Assembly (NCBI RefSeq): GCF_029581575.1
Contig: NZ_CP089975.1
Location: 434,001 to 498,000, forward strand
DNA length: 64,000 nucleotides
Direction of reading: 5' to 3'
Source: Moraxella nasibovis
GTDB taxonomy: Bacteria > Pseudomonadota > Gammaproteobacteria > Pseudomonadales > Moraxellaceae
Numbering within the stretch: the first letter of the stretch is position 1; every line of letters starts with the position of its first letter. Shown here one piece after another: positions 55,128 to 63,652 of this stretch. The notes under the pieces were generated by a model, which saw only the letters and a list, made by a program, of their open reading frames with translations, searched no databases and was not told where the DNA came from. Made by a program: the position numbers and the translations under genes.

Positions 55128-55520
55128 ATGAGCGCAGGATATTTATTGGATACGCACACTTTGCTTTGGTATTATACCGAGCCTGCCAGATTATCCAAAA
55201 AAGCTGCCCAGATATTAACCGATGACGACAATGAAATATTTGTCAGTTCGGCAAGTGTTTGGGAAATGGCAACCAAGCACAGAAAAGGAAAATTGGGTAA
55301 AGCTGAAAAAGTGTTGGCAAATTTTGAAACATTGATCAAAGATTGTGATTTTAAACATTTGCCTGTGACTTGGCGGCATGCAAAACTATCAGGTGAATAT
55401 GCCTTAAAACACGCTGATCCATTTGACAGAATGCTGGCTGCCCAAGCGCAACTTGAAAATTTAGTATTAGTCAGTTGTGATGATGAATTAACAGCATTTC
55501 CGATTGATATTATTTGGTAA
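55128..55520 (+). CDS. PIN-domain toxin
   Basis: A 130-aa PIN protein with the first Asp in GYLLDTHTLLWYYTEP, the Glu in SASVWEMATKHRKGKLG, and ALKHADPFDRMLAAQAQLENLVLVSCDDEL. This is the group of the toxin at 11361, with which it shares LLDTHxLLW, S-A/M-S-x-W-E and DPFDR. A start at 55116 (4 codons earlier, overlapping the antitoxin stop) is an equal possibility. It precedes trpB by 19 nt, so it probably shares a transcript with trpB. Confidence 0.82.
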   Translation: MSAGYLLDTHTLLWYYTEPARLSKKAAQILTDDDNEIFVSSASVWEMATKHRKGKLGKAEKVLANFETLIKDCDFKHLPVTWRHAKLSGEYALKHADPFDRMLAAQAQLENLVLVSCDDELTAFPIDIIW

Positions 55521-55539
55521 AAATTAAAGGAAAATTGAT

Positions 55540-56745
55540 ATGACAGATTACACCAAATTTCCCAACACCGATGGGCATTTTGGCATTCATGGCGGTCGTT
55601 TTGTGTCTGAGACGCTGATGAAGGCGCTAGAAGAGCTTGAAGAGATTTATTTTAAGGCTAAGAATAATCCTGAATTTTGGGCGGAGTTTATGGCGGATTT
55701 GACCGATTATGTCGGTCGTCCAACGCCGCTGTACCACGCTCGCCGTTTGAGCGACGAGATTGGCGGTGCGCAGATTTATTTTAAGCGTGAAGACCTAAAC
55801 CACACTGGCGCTCACAAGGTCAATAACACCATCGGGCAGGCATTGCTTGCAAAAATGGTGGGCAAAAAACGCATCATCGCCGAGACGGGCGCAGGACAGC
55901 ATGGTGTGGCGACAGCGACGATTGCGGCACGCTTAGGGCTAGAATGCGTGGTCTATATGGGGGCGGACGATGTCGAACGCCAAAAAATGAATGTCTATCG
56001 CATGCGACTTTTGGGAGCAAAAGTGGTGGCGGTGACATCGGGTTCTCGCACCCTAAAAGACGCCATGAATGAGGCGATGCGTGACTGGGTGGCGAATGTG
56101 GACAGCACTTATTACATCATCGGTACGGTGGCAGGTCCGCACCCTTATCCGCTACTTGTTCGTGATTTTCAGGCGATCATCGGTCGTGAGGCTAAGCTAC
56201 AACATCTTGAAAAAACTGGCAAAAACCCTGACGCACTGGTGGCGTGTGTGGGCGGCGGCTCGAATGCCATCGGCTTGTTTTATGAGTTTTTGAATGATGA
56301 TGGTGTGGCAATCTATGGCGTGGAGGCGAACGGCGAGGGGCTTGATACGCCAAATCATGCCGCACCTTTGCAAGCGGGGCGAGTGGGCGTATTGCACGGC
56401 AATCGCACCTATCTGATGGCGGATGATGAAGGGCAGGTGCTGGGTACGCACTCCATCTCAGCAGGGCTTGATTATCCGGGAGTGGGTCCTGAGCACAGTT
56501 TCTTAAAAGACATGGGGCGTGTGCAATATGTGGGCGCAACGGACGAAGAGGCCTTGCACGCATTTCGTGAAGTGACGAGCAAAGAGGGCATCATCCCTGC
56601 GCTTGAAAGCTCGCATGCGGTGGCGTATGGCATGAAACTTGCCGCCACCATGCGACCAGATCAGTCCATCATCATCAATATGTCAGGGCGTGGCGACAAA
56701 GATTTGCACACGGTGATGAGTATTGATGGCATTGAGATGGATTAA
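55540..56745 (+). CDS. trpB: Tryptophan synthase beta chain
   Basis: TrpB condenses indole and serine with pyridoxal phosphate. The PLP lysine is K93 in [17 protein letters not shown], the phosphate loop is [14 protein letters not shown], and [23 protein letters not shown] and [14 protein letters not shown] are typical of the TrpB1 group. The length of 401 aa is normal. AAAGGA precedes the ATG. The alpha chain gene is 5 kb downstream, separated by lysA, ackA and pta, not adjacent as in most genomes. Confidence 0.98.
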   Translation: MTDYTKFPNTDGHFGIHGGRFVSETLMKALEELEEIYFKAKNNPEFWAEFMADLTDYVGRPTPLYHARRLSDEIGGAQIYFKREDLNHTGAHKVNNTIGQALLAKMVGKKRIIAETGAGQHGVATATIAARLGLECVVYMGADDVERQKMNVYRMRLLGAKVVAVTSGSRTLKDAMNEAMRDWVANVDSTYYIIGTVAGPHPYPLLVRDFQAIIGREAKLQHLEKTGKNPDALVACVGGGSNAIGLFYEFLNDDGVAIYGVEANGEGLDTPNHAAPLQAGRVGVLHGNRTYLMADDEGQVLGTHSISAGLDYPGVGPEHSFLKDMGRVQYVGATDEEALHAFREVTSKEGIIPALESSHAVAYGMKLAATMRPDQSIIINMSGRGDKDLHTVMSIDGIEMD

Positions 56746-56776
56746 GCGGCCGTGATTGAGCAGTTTAAATCATCTG

Positions 56777-56804
56777 AAAAAAGCGTGGATTTTCACGCTT
56801 TTTT
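56777..56804 (+). terminator. Intrinsic terminator after trpB
   Basis: AAAAAAGCGTG (56777-56787) and CACGCTTTTTT (56794-56804) pair around a 6-nt loop. A second CACGCT T-run follows at once. Confidence 0.88.
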
Positions 56805-56837
56805 CACGCTTTTTTTGATGCTAAAACTGGCAGGCAT

Positions 56838-56870
56838 AAAAAAGGCGGTGCTTATCGCCACGCCTTTTTT
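56838..56870. terminator. Terminator after lysA
   Basis: AAAAAAGGCG and CGCCTTTTTT (56838-56847, 56861-56870) pair around a 13-nt loop that can fold further. On the minus strand it lies just past lysA. Confidence 0.85.
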
Positions 56871-56891
56871 GCTTTTATTAAATTGGCTTAA

Positions 56892-58223
56892 TTAAATTGA
56901 CTCGCCACGCCACAAATCTTCTAGCGTTTCACGCACACGCACCACTCTATGTAAGCCACCATCTGCCATCACCTCGCATGGGCGTGGGCGAGTGTTGTAG
57001 TTGCTTGCCATCGTAAAGCCGTACGCACCTGCCCCAGTAATCGCCAGCACATCGCCGACTTGCAGAGCTAAGGCTCGATCTTTGCCCAAAAAGTCGCTTG
57101 ATTCGCACACCGTGCCGACAATGTCCCAAGTCGCCACATCGGCGGTGTGGTTTGGCTTGGTCGGAATGATTGCCATGACCGATTCGTATAAAGCAGGGCG
57201 AATCAGCTCGCTCATGGACGCATCCATGATGGCGAAATTTTTGTGTTCGGTGGGTTTTAGTACATCTACTTTGGTCAGTAGCACGCCAGCGTTGGCAGCG
57301 ATGTTGCGACCAGGTTCTAGGTGCAGACCCAAGCCGTATTTGGCTTGTAGGGCGAGCAGTTTTGGTAGCAGTGCTTCGGCAAATTCATGCACGCTGGCAG
57401 GATTTTCATCAATATAACGCACACCCAGACCGCCACCCAGATCAATGTGCTTTAAGCGAATGCCACGAGCATCAAGCTCATCAATCAGTTCAATGACTTT
57501 GTCCAAAGCATCGACAAAGGGCTTAACTTCGGTCAGCTGTGAGCCGATATGACAATCAATGCCAACAATCTCAATATTTGCCAAGCCTTTGGCGTACTCG
57601 TAGGCAGACACCGCCACATCGTGAGCAATGCCAAATTTATTGTCTTTCATGCCTGTTGAGATGTAAGGGTGGGTTTTGGCATCGACATCAGGATTGATAC
57701 GCAGGGCGATGGGGGCGGTTTTGCCCAGCGTTTGTGCCACGGCATTGATGGTGTCAAGCTCGCTTAGCGCTTCTACATTAAAACAGCCAATGCCTGCTTC
57801 TAGGGCGACTTTGATGTCGCTGGCGGTTTTGCCCACGCCAGAATAGACCACACGCCCAGCATCGCCCCCTGCCTTTAATACACGAGACAGCTCGCCCACC
57901 GAGACGATGTCAAAACCTGCCCCTGCTTTGGCAAGGGTAGCAAGCACCGCAAGATTTGAGTTGGCTTTGACGGCGTAGCAGATTTGCACATCATTCAAGG
58001 CGCTAAAACTCTCCACATAGGCGGTATAATTGGCAAGTAGGGCGTTTTTTGAATACACATAGAGTGGCGTGCCATAAGTCTGGACAAGCGTGTCGCTACT
58101 GACACCATCAATGTGCAAAATGTCGTCTTGATAGTCAATAAAATCAAGAGCATCGGTCAATGTGCGTGCGTCAATGTGCAGCGCACCGTCAATGGTCTGG
58201 CTTGCGGTATGAAAAGTCATCAT
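56892..58223 (-). CDS. lysA: Diaminopimelate decarboxylase
   Basis: This PLP enzyme makes lysine from meso-diaminopimelate. K86 in CYAVKANSNLAVL binds the cofactor. GAGFDIVSVGELSRVLKAGG, HIGSQLTEVKPF, LDLGGGLGVRY-like (IDLGGGLGVRYIDENP) and EPGRNIAANAGVLL follow. The second-monomer Cys occurs in TVCESSDFLG. The length of 443 aa is slightly over the E. coli enzyme. It is preceded by lptM on the same strand, the arrangement also known in pseudomonads. Confidence 0.97.
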   Translation of the reverse strand: MMTFHTASQTIDGALHIDARTLTDALDFIDYQDDILHIDGVSSDTLVQTYGTPLYVYSKNALLANYTAYVESFSALNDVQICYAVKANSNLAVLATLAKAGAGFDIVSVGELSRVLKAGGDAGRVVYSGVGKTASDIKVALEAGIGCFNVEALSELDTINAVAQTLGKTAPIALRINPDVDAKTHPYISTGMKDNKFGIAHDVAVSAYEYAKGLANIEIVGIDCHIGSQLTEVKPFVDALDKVIELIDELDARGIRLKHIDLGGGLGVRYIDENPASVHEFAEALLPKLLALQAKYGLGLHLEPGRNIAANAGVLLTKVDVLKPTEHKNFAIMDASMSELIRPALYESVMAIIPTKPNHTADVATWDIVGTVCESSDFLGKDRALALQVGDVLAITGAGAYGFTMASNYNTRPRPCEVMADGGLHRVVRVRETLEDLWRGESI

Positions 58224-58375
58224 CTTGTCTCGGTCTGTCTTAAAATCTGTCTTAAAATATAAAGTCGTGGCTATAAGACGGTTAGGTTTTTATCTATTTG
58301 ATTTAAAGGATTTTAGATGATTGTGAAGAATTGACATCTTAACAATCTTGCTTAACAATCCCAATAGCCATCAGC

Positions 58376-58522
58376 TCAATAGTCGTCAGGGCTGCCAGCA
58401 GACTCAGTGTGCGTGTCATGTGTCACGGCTGTGCTGGTGGTGCTTGGCAAGTACAGTGCGCCTTTTTGACCGCAGGCGGACAGCAGGGCGCACACAAAGG
58501 TGGCGATTAACAGGTGTTTCAT
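58376..58522 (-). CDS. lptM: Small LptM/LppL-like lipoprotein
   Basis: A 48-aa lipoprotein: MKHLLIATFVCALLSACGQK then GALYLP. The lipobox LSAC is followed by the hallmark G-Q-K-G-x-L-Y-L-P of LptM (YifL), which helps LptD oxidative maturation in E. coli. The tail is rich in Thr and acidic residues. It lies 152 bp upstream of lysA, like lppL-lysA in Pseudomonas. The short size makes it easy to miss. Confidence 0.85.
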   Translation of the reverse strand: MKHLLIATFVCALLSACGQKGALYLPSTTSTAVTHDTHTESAGSPDDY

Positions 58523-58712
58523 AGGGTTTGGTCTTTGGTTTGGTTATGGGTGTTTTGCTTTTTAAAATAATATTAAAAATATCAAAAGCATTTTACCTAA
58601 ATTTTGTAAAAATACCAATGAATTTTCATGAATTGATGATAAACCAATGATTATCAAAGAAAAAACACGGCAAAAAAACTGGCAATTTCCTAAAGACTTT
58701 TGGCGCATTTAT

Positions 58713-58751
58713 TGCTATAATGCCAGTCAAATCGTTGTTTTAAACAACGAT
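58713..58751 (+). promoter_or_regulatory. ackA promoter with palindromic operator
   Basis: The extended -10 TGCTATAAT occupies 58713-58721. Immediately downstream, ATCGTTGTTT (58731-58740) and AAACAACGAT (58742-58751) form a perfect inverted repeat around one base. A 21-bp palindrome over the start of transcription is a typical repressor site. It could instead form an RNA hairpin in the leader. Confidence 0.6.
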
Positions 58752-58781
58752 CACTTTCAAATAAAAAATAAGGAGACACTC

Positions 58782-59969
58782 ATGGCGCTCATCAACCCAA
58801 CTTTGGTACTAAACTGCGGCTCATCTTCATTAAAATACGCTCTCATCTCAGAAGATGGCGAGACTCGCATCGAGGGTCTGGCAGAGGCATTGGGCAACAG
58901 CGACGCACGCATCAAGCACAAAAATCTTGATGGCTCAAAAGTTGAGATCAACATCCCAAATTCAGGTGCGCACACCGAGGCCCTAAAAATCATCCTAGGC
59001 GAGCTGATCGCTGAGTATAAGCCTGTGGCGGTGGGTCATCGTGTGGTACACGGCGGCGACAAATTCACCAAAGCCACCGTCATCAACGATGAAGTATTGG
59101 CGCACATCGAAGAACTTGCCAGCCTTGCACCGCTGCACAACCCAGCGAACGCAGCGGGCATCCACGCCATCAACGAGCTGTTCCCAGAGTTGCCACAAGT
59201 GGCGATTTTTGATACGGCATTTCATCAGACCATGCCAGCGCACGCTTATCGCTATGCCATTCCAAAAGAGCTTTTTGAAGAGCATCATATCCGCCGCTAC
59301 GGCTTTCATGGCACTTCGCACGCCTATGTGTCAAACCGTGCAAGCGAGCTGACTGAAAAAGACGGCAAGCACGGCTGGATCGTGGCGCACCTTGGTAATG
59401 GCTGCTCAGCCACTGCCATCTATGACGGCAAAAGCCTAGATACTTCGATGGGTGTGACCCCGCTAGAAGGCTTGATCATGGGTACTCGCTCAGGCGATGT
59501 GGACCCAAGTCTGCACGCCATGCTACATCGCAAGCTTGGTCTGTCGATTGACGAAATTGACACGCTTTTGAACAAAAAATCAGGTCTGCTTGGCATCTCT
59601 GGCGTCTCAAACGACATGCGTAACCTTGAAGAGGCGGACAAAAATGGCAATGCCGACGCAGCGCTTGCCCTAGACATGTTCGCCTATCGTGTCGCCAAAT
59701 ACATCCTAAGCTACACCGCAGCCTTGCCAGAATTGACAGGCGTGGTGTTCACAGGCGGTATCGGTGAAAATGGCGCCGACATGCGTGCTAAGATTGTCAG
59801 CCACCTAAAACACTTGGGTGCAAAATTTGACGCACAAAAGAACCAAGACTTGTTCCGTGGTGCAGAAGGCTCATTCCATGCGCCAGATTCTGCGGTGGAA
59901 TTTTGGGTAGTGCCGACCGATGAAGAATTCCAAATCATGAGCGAGACTCGTGCGGTATTGGGTCTGTGA
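58782..59969 (+). CDS. ackA: Acetate kinase
   Basis: AckA interconverts acetyl phosphate and ADP with acetate and ATP. It begins INPTLVLNCGSSSLKYALI. Family motifs include VGHRVVHGGDKF, IFDTAFHQTMPAHAYRYAIP, RRYGFHGTSHAYVS, HLGNGCSATAIYDGKSLDTSMGVTPLEGLIMGTRSGDVDP and FTGGIGENGADMR. The ATG at 58782 has AAGGAG 7 nt upstream and gives 395 aa. A longer frame from 58647 runs through the promoter and is rejected. pta follows 103 bp downstream. Confidence 0.98.
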   Translation: MALINPTLVLNCGSSSLKYALISEDGETRIEGLAEALGNSDARIKHKNLDGSKVEINIPNSGAHTEALKIILGELIAEYKPVAVGHRVVHGGDKFTKATVINDEVLAHIEELASLAPLHNPANAAGIHAINELFPELPQVAIFDTAFHQTMPAHAYRYAIPKELFEEHHIRRYGFHGTSHAYVSNRASELTEKDGKHGWIVAHLGNGCSATAIYDGKSLDTSMGVTPLEGLIMGTRSGDVDPSLHAMLHRKLGLSIDEIDTLLNKKSGLLGISGVSNDMRNLEEADKNGNADAALALDMFAYRVAKYILSYTAALPELTGVVFTGGIGENGADMRAKIVSHLKHLGAKFDAQKNQDLFRGAEGSFHAPDSAVEFWVVPTDEEFQIMSETRAVLGL

Positions 59970-59972
59970 TAA

Positions 59973-60000
59973 AAAAGTTGGGCGAATTTGCCCAACTTTT
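59973..60000 (+). terminator. Hairpin between ackA and pta
   Basis: AAAAGTTGGGC and GCCCAACTTTT pair around a 6-nt loop. Only four Ts follow in the right arm, so read-through into pta is plausible. Confidence 0.75.
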
Positions 60001-60072
60001 GCTTTGATTTTTCATCGTTTAAAATCTAAAATAAAGCAATCAAATTCATTAAAAATTTCCTAGGAAAATCTT

Positions 60073-61458
60073 ATGACAACGATTTTATTAGTACCAGTGC
60101 AACAGAGTAATCTTGAAGCATTGGCAAATAAAACAGGCAAAACTGCTTTTAATCCATTGACGGCATTTGGTCAAGAGACCTTCGAGACTCATCTTGCTGA
60201 CAATAATTTGGATGATTTGTTGGAGCTGATTTATGCCAAAGTCAATGAAAGCTCTGATGAGATTAAATTGGTGCAAGGCTTAAGCTTACAGCATTCTTAT
60301 GCCGCCCAAGTGAATCTTGATTTGGCAAAGGCATTGGACGCTGATGTGATTTTGGTGGGTGATGACGCTGCTTTGCTTGCCATTGCTAAGGCACAATTTG
60401 GCGAGCGTGTCGTTGGCACGGTTTCATCTGATGGCGACATCGCAAGCCTAGTCAAGCCAAGCACTCGCAAGCCAAACCTATCGCCATCGGCATTTCGTCA
60501 TGCCTTGGTCAAAAAAGCTCAAGCTGCCAACAAGCGCATCGTTTTGCCAGAGGGCGACGAGCCACGCACCATTGAGGCAGCGGCGATTTGCCAATCTCGT
60601 GGCATTGCTCAGTGTGTGCTACTTGGCGATCCTGCCAAGATTCAAGCGGTGGCTGCCGAGCGTGGCGTCACTTTGCCAGAGGGCATTGAGATCATCGAGC
60701 CATCCACTGTGATTGAAAAATATGTCGCTCCGATGGTAGAGCGCCGCAAGGGCAAGCTTGACGAGGCAGGTGCAAGAGCCGCTCTACAAGACACCGTTTA
60801 TCTAGGTACGATGATGCTACAAGTGGGCGATGTTGATGGTTTGGTGTCTGGTGCGGTGCATACGACTGCCGACACGATTCGTCCAGCATTCCAGTTGATC
60901 AAAACCGCGCCAGAATACAGCTTGGTATCTAGCGTGTTCTTTATGCTGCTGCCTGATTCGGTGGCGGTGTATGGCGACTGTGCGGTCAATCCAAACCCAA
61001 CCGCAGAACAGCTTGCCGAAATCGCCATTCAATCAGCAGAATCAGCGACAGCGTTCGGCATTGATCCAAAAGTGGCGCTCATCAGCTACTCGACCATCAA
61101 CTCAGGCTCAGGCCCTGATGTGGATACGGTCAAAGAAGCCCTAGAAATCGTTCGCACCAAAGCCCCGACATTGAAAGTCGATGGTCCGCTACAATTTGAC
61201 GCAGCCAGCGTACCATCTGTGGGTAAGTCTAAAGCCCCAAATTCAGCGGTGGCAGGCGAGGCGAATGTGTTCATTTTCCCTGATTTGAACACAGGCAACA
61301 CTACCTATAAGGCAGTGCAACGCACCGCAGGCGTGGTCAGCGTCGGTCCAATGCTACAAGGTCTAAACAAGCCAGTCAATGACCTATCTCGTGGCTGTTT
61401 GGTAGATGACATCGTCTTTACCATCGCTTTGACGGCGATTCAAGCCATCGAGGGCTGA
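60073..61458 (+). CDS. pta: Phosphate acetyltransferase, compact form
   Basis: Pta makes acetyl phosphate from acetyl-CoA. The C-terminal catalytic domain is complete: [109 protein letters not shown]. The 461-aa length is far below the 714 aa of E. coli Pta. The first 130 residues keep LLVPVQQSN and [30 protein letters not shown], which resemble the edges of the N-terminal domain, but the P-loop and the DRTGG domain are absent. AGGAAAATCTT precedes the ATG. Confidence 0.94.
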   Translation: MTTILLVPVQQSNLEALANKTGKTAFNPLTAFGQETFETHLADNNLDDLLELIYAKVNESSDEIKLVQGLSLQHSYAAQVNLDLAKALDADVILVGDDAALLAIAKAQFGERVVGTVSSDGDIASLVKPSTRKPNLSPSAFRHALVKKAQAANKRIVLPEGDEPRTIEAAAICQSRGIAQCVLLGDPAKIQAVAAERGVTLPEGIEIIEPSTVIEKYVAPMVERRKGKLDEAGARAALQDTVYLGTMMLQVGDVDGLVSGAVHTTADTIRPAFQLIKTAPEYSLVSSVFFMLLPDSVAVYGDCAVNPNPTAEQLAEIAIQSAESATAFGIDPKVALISYSTINSGSGPDVDTVKEALEIVRTKAPTLKVDGPLQFDAASVPSVGKSKAPNSAVAGEANVFIFPDLNTGNTTYKAVQRTAGVVSVGPMLQGLNKPVNDLSRGCLVDDIVFTIALTAIQAIEG

Positions 61459-61475
61459 TTGACGGCTCAACTTTT

Positions 61476-61504
61476 AATCCCTGTCCATGGACGGGGATTT
61501 TTTT
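61476..61504 (+). terminator. Intrinsic terminator after pta
   Basis: AATCCCTGTCC (61476-61486) pairs with GGACGGGGATT (61489-61499), one G-U pair, and a T-run follows. Confidence 0.88.
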
Positions 61505-61542
61505 AAATGTGAATATCATGATGGCGGCGAGCGTCATTTGTG

Positions 61543-61551
61543 TGCTATGAT
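61543..61551 (+). promoter_or_regulatory. Promoter before trpA (extended -10)
   Basis: TGCTATGAT lies 87 bp before trpA. No good -35 is present. It fits the same extended -10 pattern as the other genes. Confidence 0.5.
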
Positions 61552-61638
61552 ATGCCAACGCAAGAAATTGGATGCGGCGTGTTGTCACAACACTTGCAAA
61601 CGACCGTCAATCAGCGAGAATGTCAGTGAGAATCAAAG

Positions 61639-62466
61639 ATGACCAGAATTGAAACTACTTTTAAAGCCCTAAAATCTCAAAATAAAAAAGCACTCATCCC
61701 ATACATCATGGCAGGCGACCCAAACCCTGCCGTTACCGTGTCGCTGCTGCATGATTTGGTGGCGCATGGGGCGGACATCATTGAGCTTGGCTTGCCGTTT
61801 TCTGACCCGATGGCAGATGGGCAAATTATCGCTCATGCTGGTGAGCGAGCTTTGGCTCGTGGCACCAGTACGCTGTCTGCCATTGAGATGGTGCGTGAGT
61901 TTCGTAAGACCAACACCCATACGCCGATTCTGGTGATGGGCTATCTAAATCCGATTGAAATCATCGGCTATGAAAAATTTGCCGATTTGTGTGCTTCGGC
62001 TGGCGTGGATGCGATTTTGATGGTGGATTTGCCACCGTATGAGGCTGGCGATTTTCCAAAAAATCTACACACTCGCACGGACAATCCAATCAATCAGATT
62101 TTCCTACTCTCACCCACCACCGAGCCTGAGCGCCGTGCCAAGGTCATCAAAGAATGCAGCGGCTTTATCTATTATGTTTCGGTCAAGGGCGTGACAGGCT
62201 CAAAAGCATTGAATGTGGATGAGGTGAGCCGTCAGATTCAAATCATCAAATCTGAGACCGACATTCCTGTGTGCGTGGGCTTTGGCATTCGTGACGGTGT
62301 GTCGGCTCGTGCCTTGGGAGCGGTGGCTGATGGCGTGATTGTCGGTAGCGAGCTTGTCAAAAACTTTGCAGGCGTGGCGGCAGATGATGAGGCGGCGATT
62401 GCATCTGCTCGTGCCAATTTGCTTGCCAAGATGGATGAATTGCGAGCTGCGATTGACAGTATTTGA
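61639..62466 (+). CDS. trpA: Tryptophan synthase alpha chain
   Basis: TrpA cleaves indole-3-glycerol phosphate to indole and glyceraldehyde-3-phosphate. E49 and D60 in IIELGLPFSDPMADG are the catalytic residues. The opening ALIPYIMAGDPNP, VDLPPYEAGDF, GFIYYVSVKGVTGSKALNVDE and the phosphate loop VGFGIRDGVSARA are typical. The length of 275 aa is normal. It is separated from trpB but is followed by accD and folC, which are linked to trp genes in many proteobacteria. Confidence 0.98.
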   Translation: MTRIETTFKALKSQNKKALIPYIMAGDPNPAVTVSLLHDLVAHGADIIELGLPFSDPMADGQIIAHAGERALARGTSTLSAIEMVREFRKTNTHTPILVMGYLNPIEIIGYEKFADLCASAGVDAILMVDLPPYEAGDFPKNLHTRTDNPINQIFLLSPTTEPERRAKVIKECSGFIYYVSVKGVTGSKALNVDEVSRQIQIIKSETDIPVCVGFGIRDGVSARALGAVADGVIVGSELVKNFAGVAADDEAAIASARANLLAKMDELRAAIDSI

Positions 62467-62627
62467 TGGCGATCGTGCGATTTGACCGCTCATTTAGCAT
62501 AAAGATGGCATAAATTAGCATAAAAGATGGCATAAATTTGCCTGATGACACAAAATTTATTTGCCAAATAAATAATACAAGTGTAAACTATGTCAAATTG
62601 TAAATGATACAAAAGCAAGGATAATTT

Positions 62628-63521
62628 ATGTCAAATCCAGCTGAAATGGCAACGAGCGAGCCGACCATTTGGCTAAAACGCAGCGTGCCGGGCATCAAGC
62701 AAGATCGTGTGGTCGTACCATCGGCGGTGGAGACCGAGCCATCGACCGAATGCCCAAATTGCCATTCTTTAACCACCAATACCAGCTTGATTTTTAATCA
62801 ATATGTTTGCCCTGATTGTGATCATCATTTGACCATGTCGGCACGCAAACGCTTAACTTGGTTTTTTGACAGTGTCAGTGCGGAGCTGGGTCAGGAATTT
62901 GTTGCAGGCAATCCGCTGAATTTCGTGGATTCTAAGCCTTATCCCAAGCGCATGGAAGAGGCGCAGGCGGCGACTGGCGAGAGCGAGGCTTTGCTGGTTA
63001 TGGAAGGTCGCATTAAAAATTTAGAACTCATCGCTTGTGCGTTTGATTTTAAATTCATGGGCGGTTCCATGGGTTCGGTGGTGGGCGACCGCTTTGTGAT
63101 GGCTGCCGAAAAAGCCCTAGCCGAACGCAAGCCTTTGGTGTGCTTTGCGGCATCTGGCGGTGCAAGAATGCAAGAGGGCTTGCTTTCATTGATGCAGATG
63201 GCACGCACATCGGCAGCGATTGAGCGGCTGCGACTGGCGGGCGTGCCTTATGTGGTGGTGCTGACCAACCCTGTCTATGGCGGAGTTACCGCAAGTCTTG
63301 CCATGCTTGGCGATGTGCATATCGCTGAACCTAAGGCGATGATTGGCTTTGCAGGCAAACGAGTGATTGAGCAGACGGTGCGTGAAGTGCTTGACGAGCC
63401 ATTCCAGCGAGCAGAGTTTTTGCTAGAAAAAGGCACGGTGGATATGGTGGTGCATCGTCATCAGTTGGTGGAGACGGTGCATCGCATTTTAACCAAACTT
63501 GCTAAATTGCCAAATGCTTGA
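62628..63521 (+). CDS. accD: Acetyl-CoA carboxylase carboxyltransferase beta subunit
   Basis: AccD forms the carboxyltransferase of malonyl-CoA synthesis with AccA. A zinc finger at residues 42-64 (CPNCHSL ... CPDCDHH; C42, C45, C61, C64) and the crotonase-like core MGGSMGSVVGDRFVMAAEKAL, FAASGGARMQEGLLSLMQMARTSAAIERL and NPVYGGVTASLAMLGDVHIAEPKAMIGFAGKRVIEQTV are diagnostic. The length of 297 aa is standard. AAGGA is 6 nt before the ATG. folC follows. Confidence 0.98.
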   Translation: MSNPAEMATSEPTIWLKRSVPGIKQDRVVVPSAVETEPSTECPNCHSLTTNTSLIFNQYVCPDCDHHLTMSARKRLTWFFDSVSAELGQEFVAGNPLNFVDSKPYPKRMEEAQAATGESEALLVMEGRIKNLELIACAFDFKFMGGSMGSVVGDRFVMAAEKALAERKPLVCFAASGGARMQEGLLSLMQMARTSAAIERLRLAGVPYVVVLTNPVYGGVTASLAMLGDVHIAEPKAMIGFAGKRVIEQTVREVLDEPFQRAEFLLEKGTVDMVVHRHQLVETVHRILTKLAKLPNA

Positions 63522-63588
63522 TTTTTCCTTAAATTTTTTGATTTTTATCCGAAAAATAGCAAGGTTTTTCTATCTTTTGCCAAGAATG

Positions 63589-63630
63589 TGCTATAATAAC
63601 AAAAACGCTTGCAATGCAGGCGTTTTTGTT
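63589..63630 (+). promoter_or_regulatory. folC promoter followed by a 15-bp hairpin
   Basis: The extended -10 TGCTATAAT at 63589-63597 is directly followed by a hairpin: AACAAAAACGCTTGC (63598-63612) and GCAGGCGTTTTTGTT (63616-63630) with a 3-nt loop and one G-U pair. The same hairpin could end accD transcription, with the Ts of its right arm as U-tract, or sit at the start of the folC leader. Confidence 0.55.
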
Positions 63631-63652
63631 ATGGGTTAAAAATGAGAAAATC

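Noticed and set aside
56192-56563. 123-codon antisense frame over trpB
   Set aside because: Arg/His/Pro-rich shadow of a conserved gene.
58647-58781. N-terminal extension of AckA
   Set aside because: It runs across the -10 and palindrome; the internal ATG at 58782 has a strong ribosome site and matches the family start.
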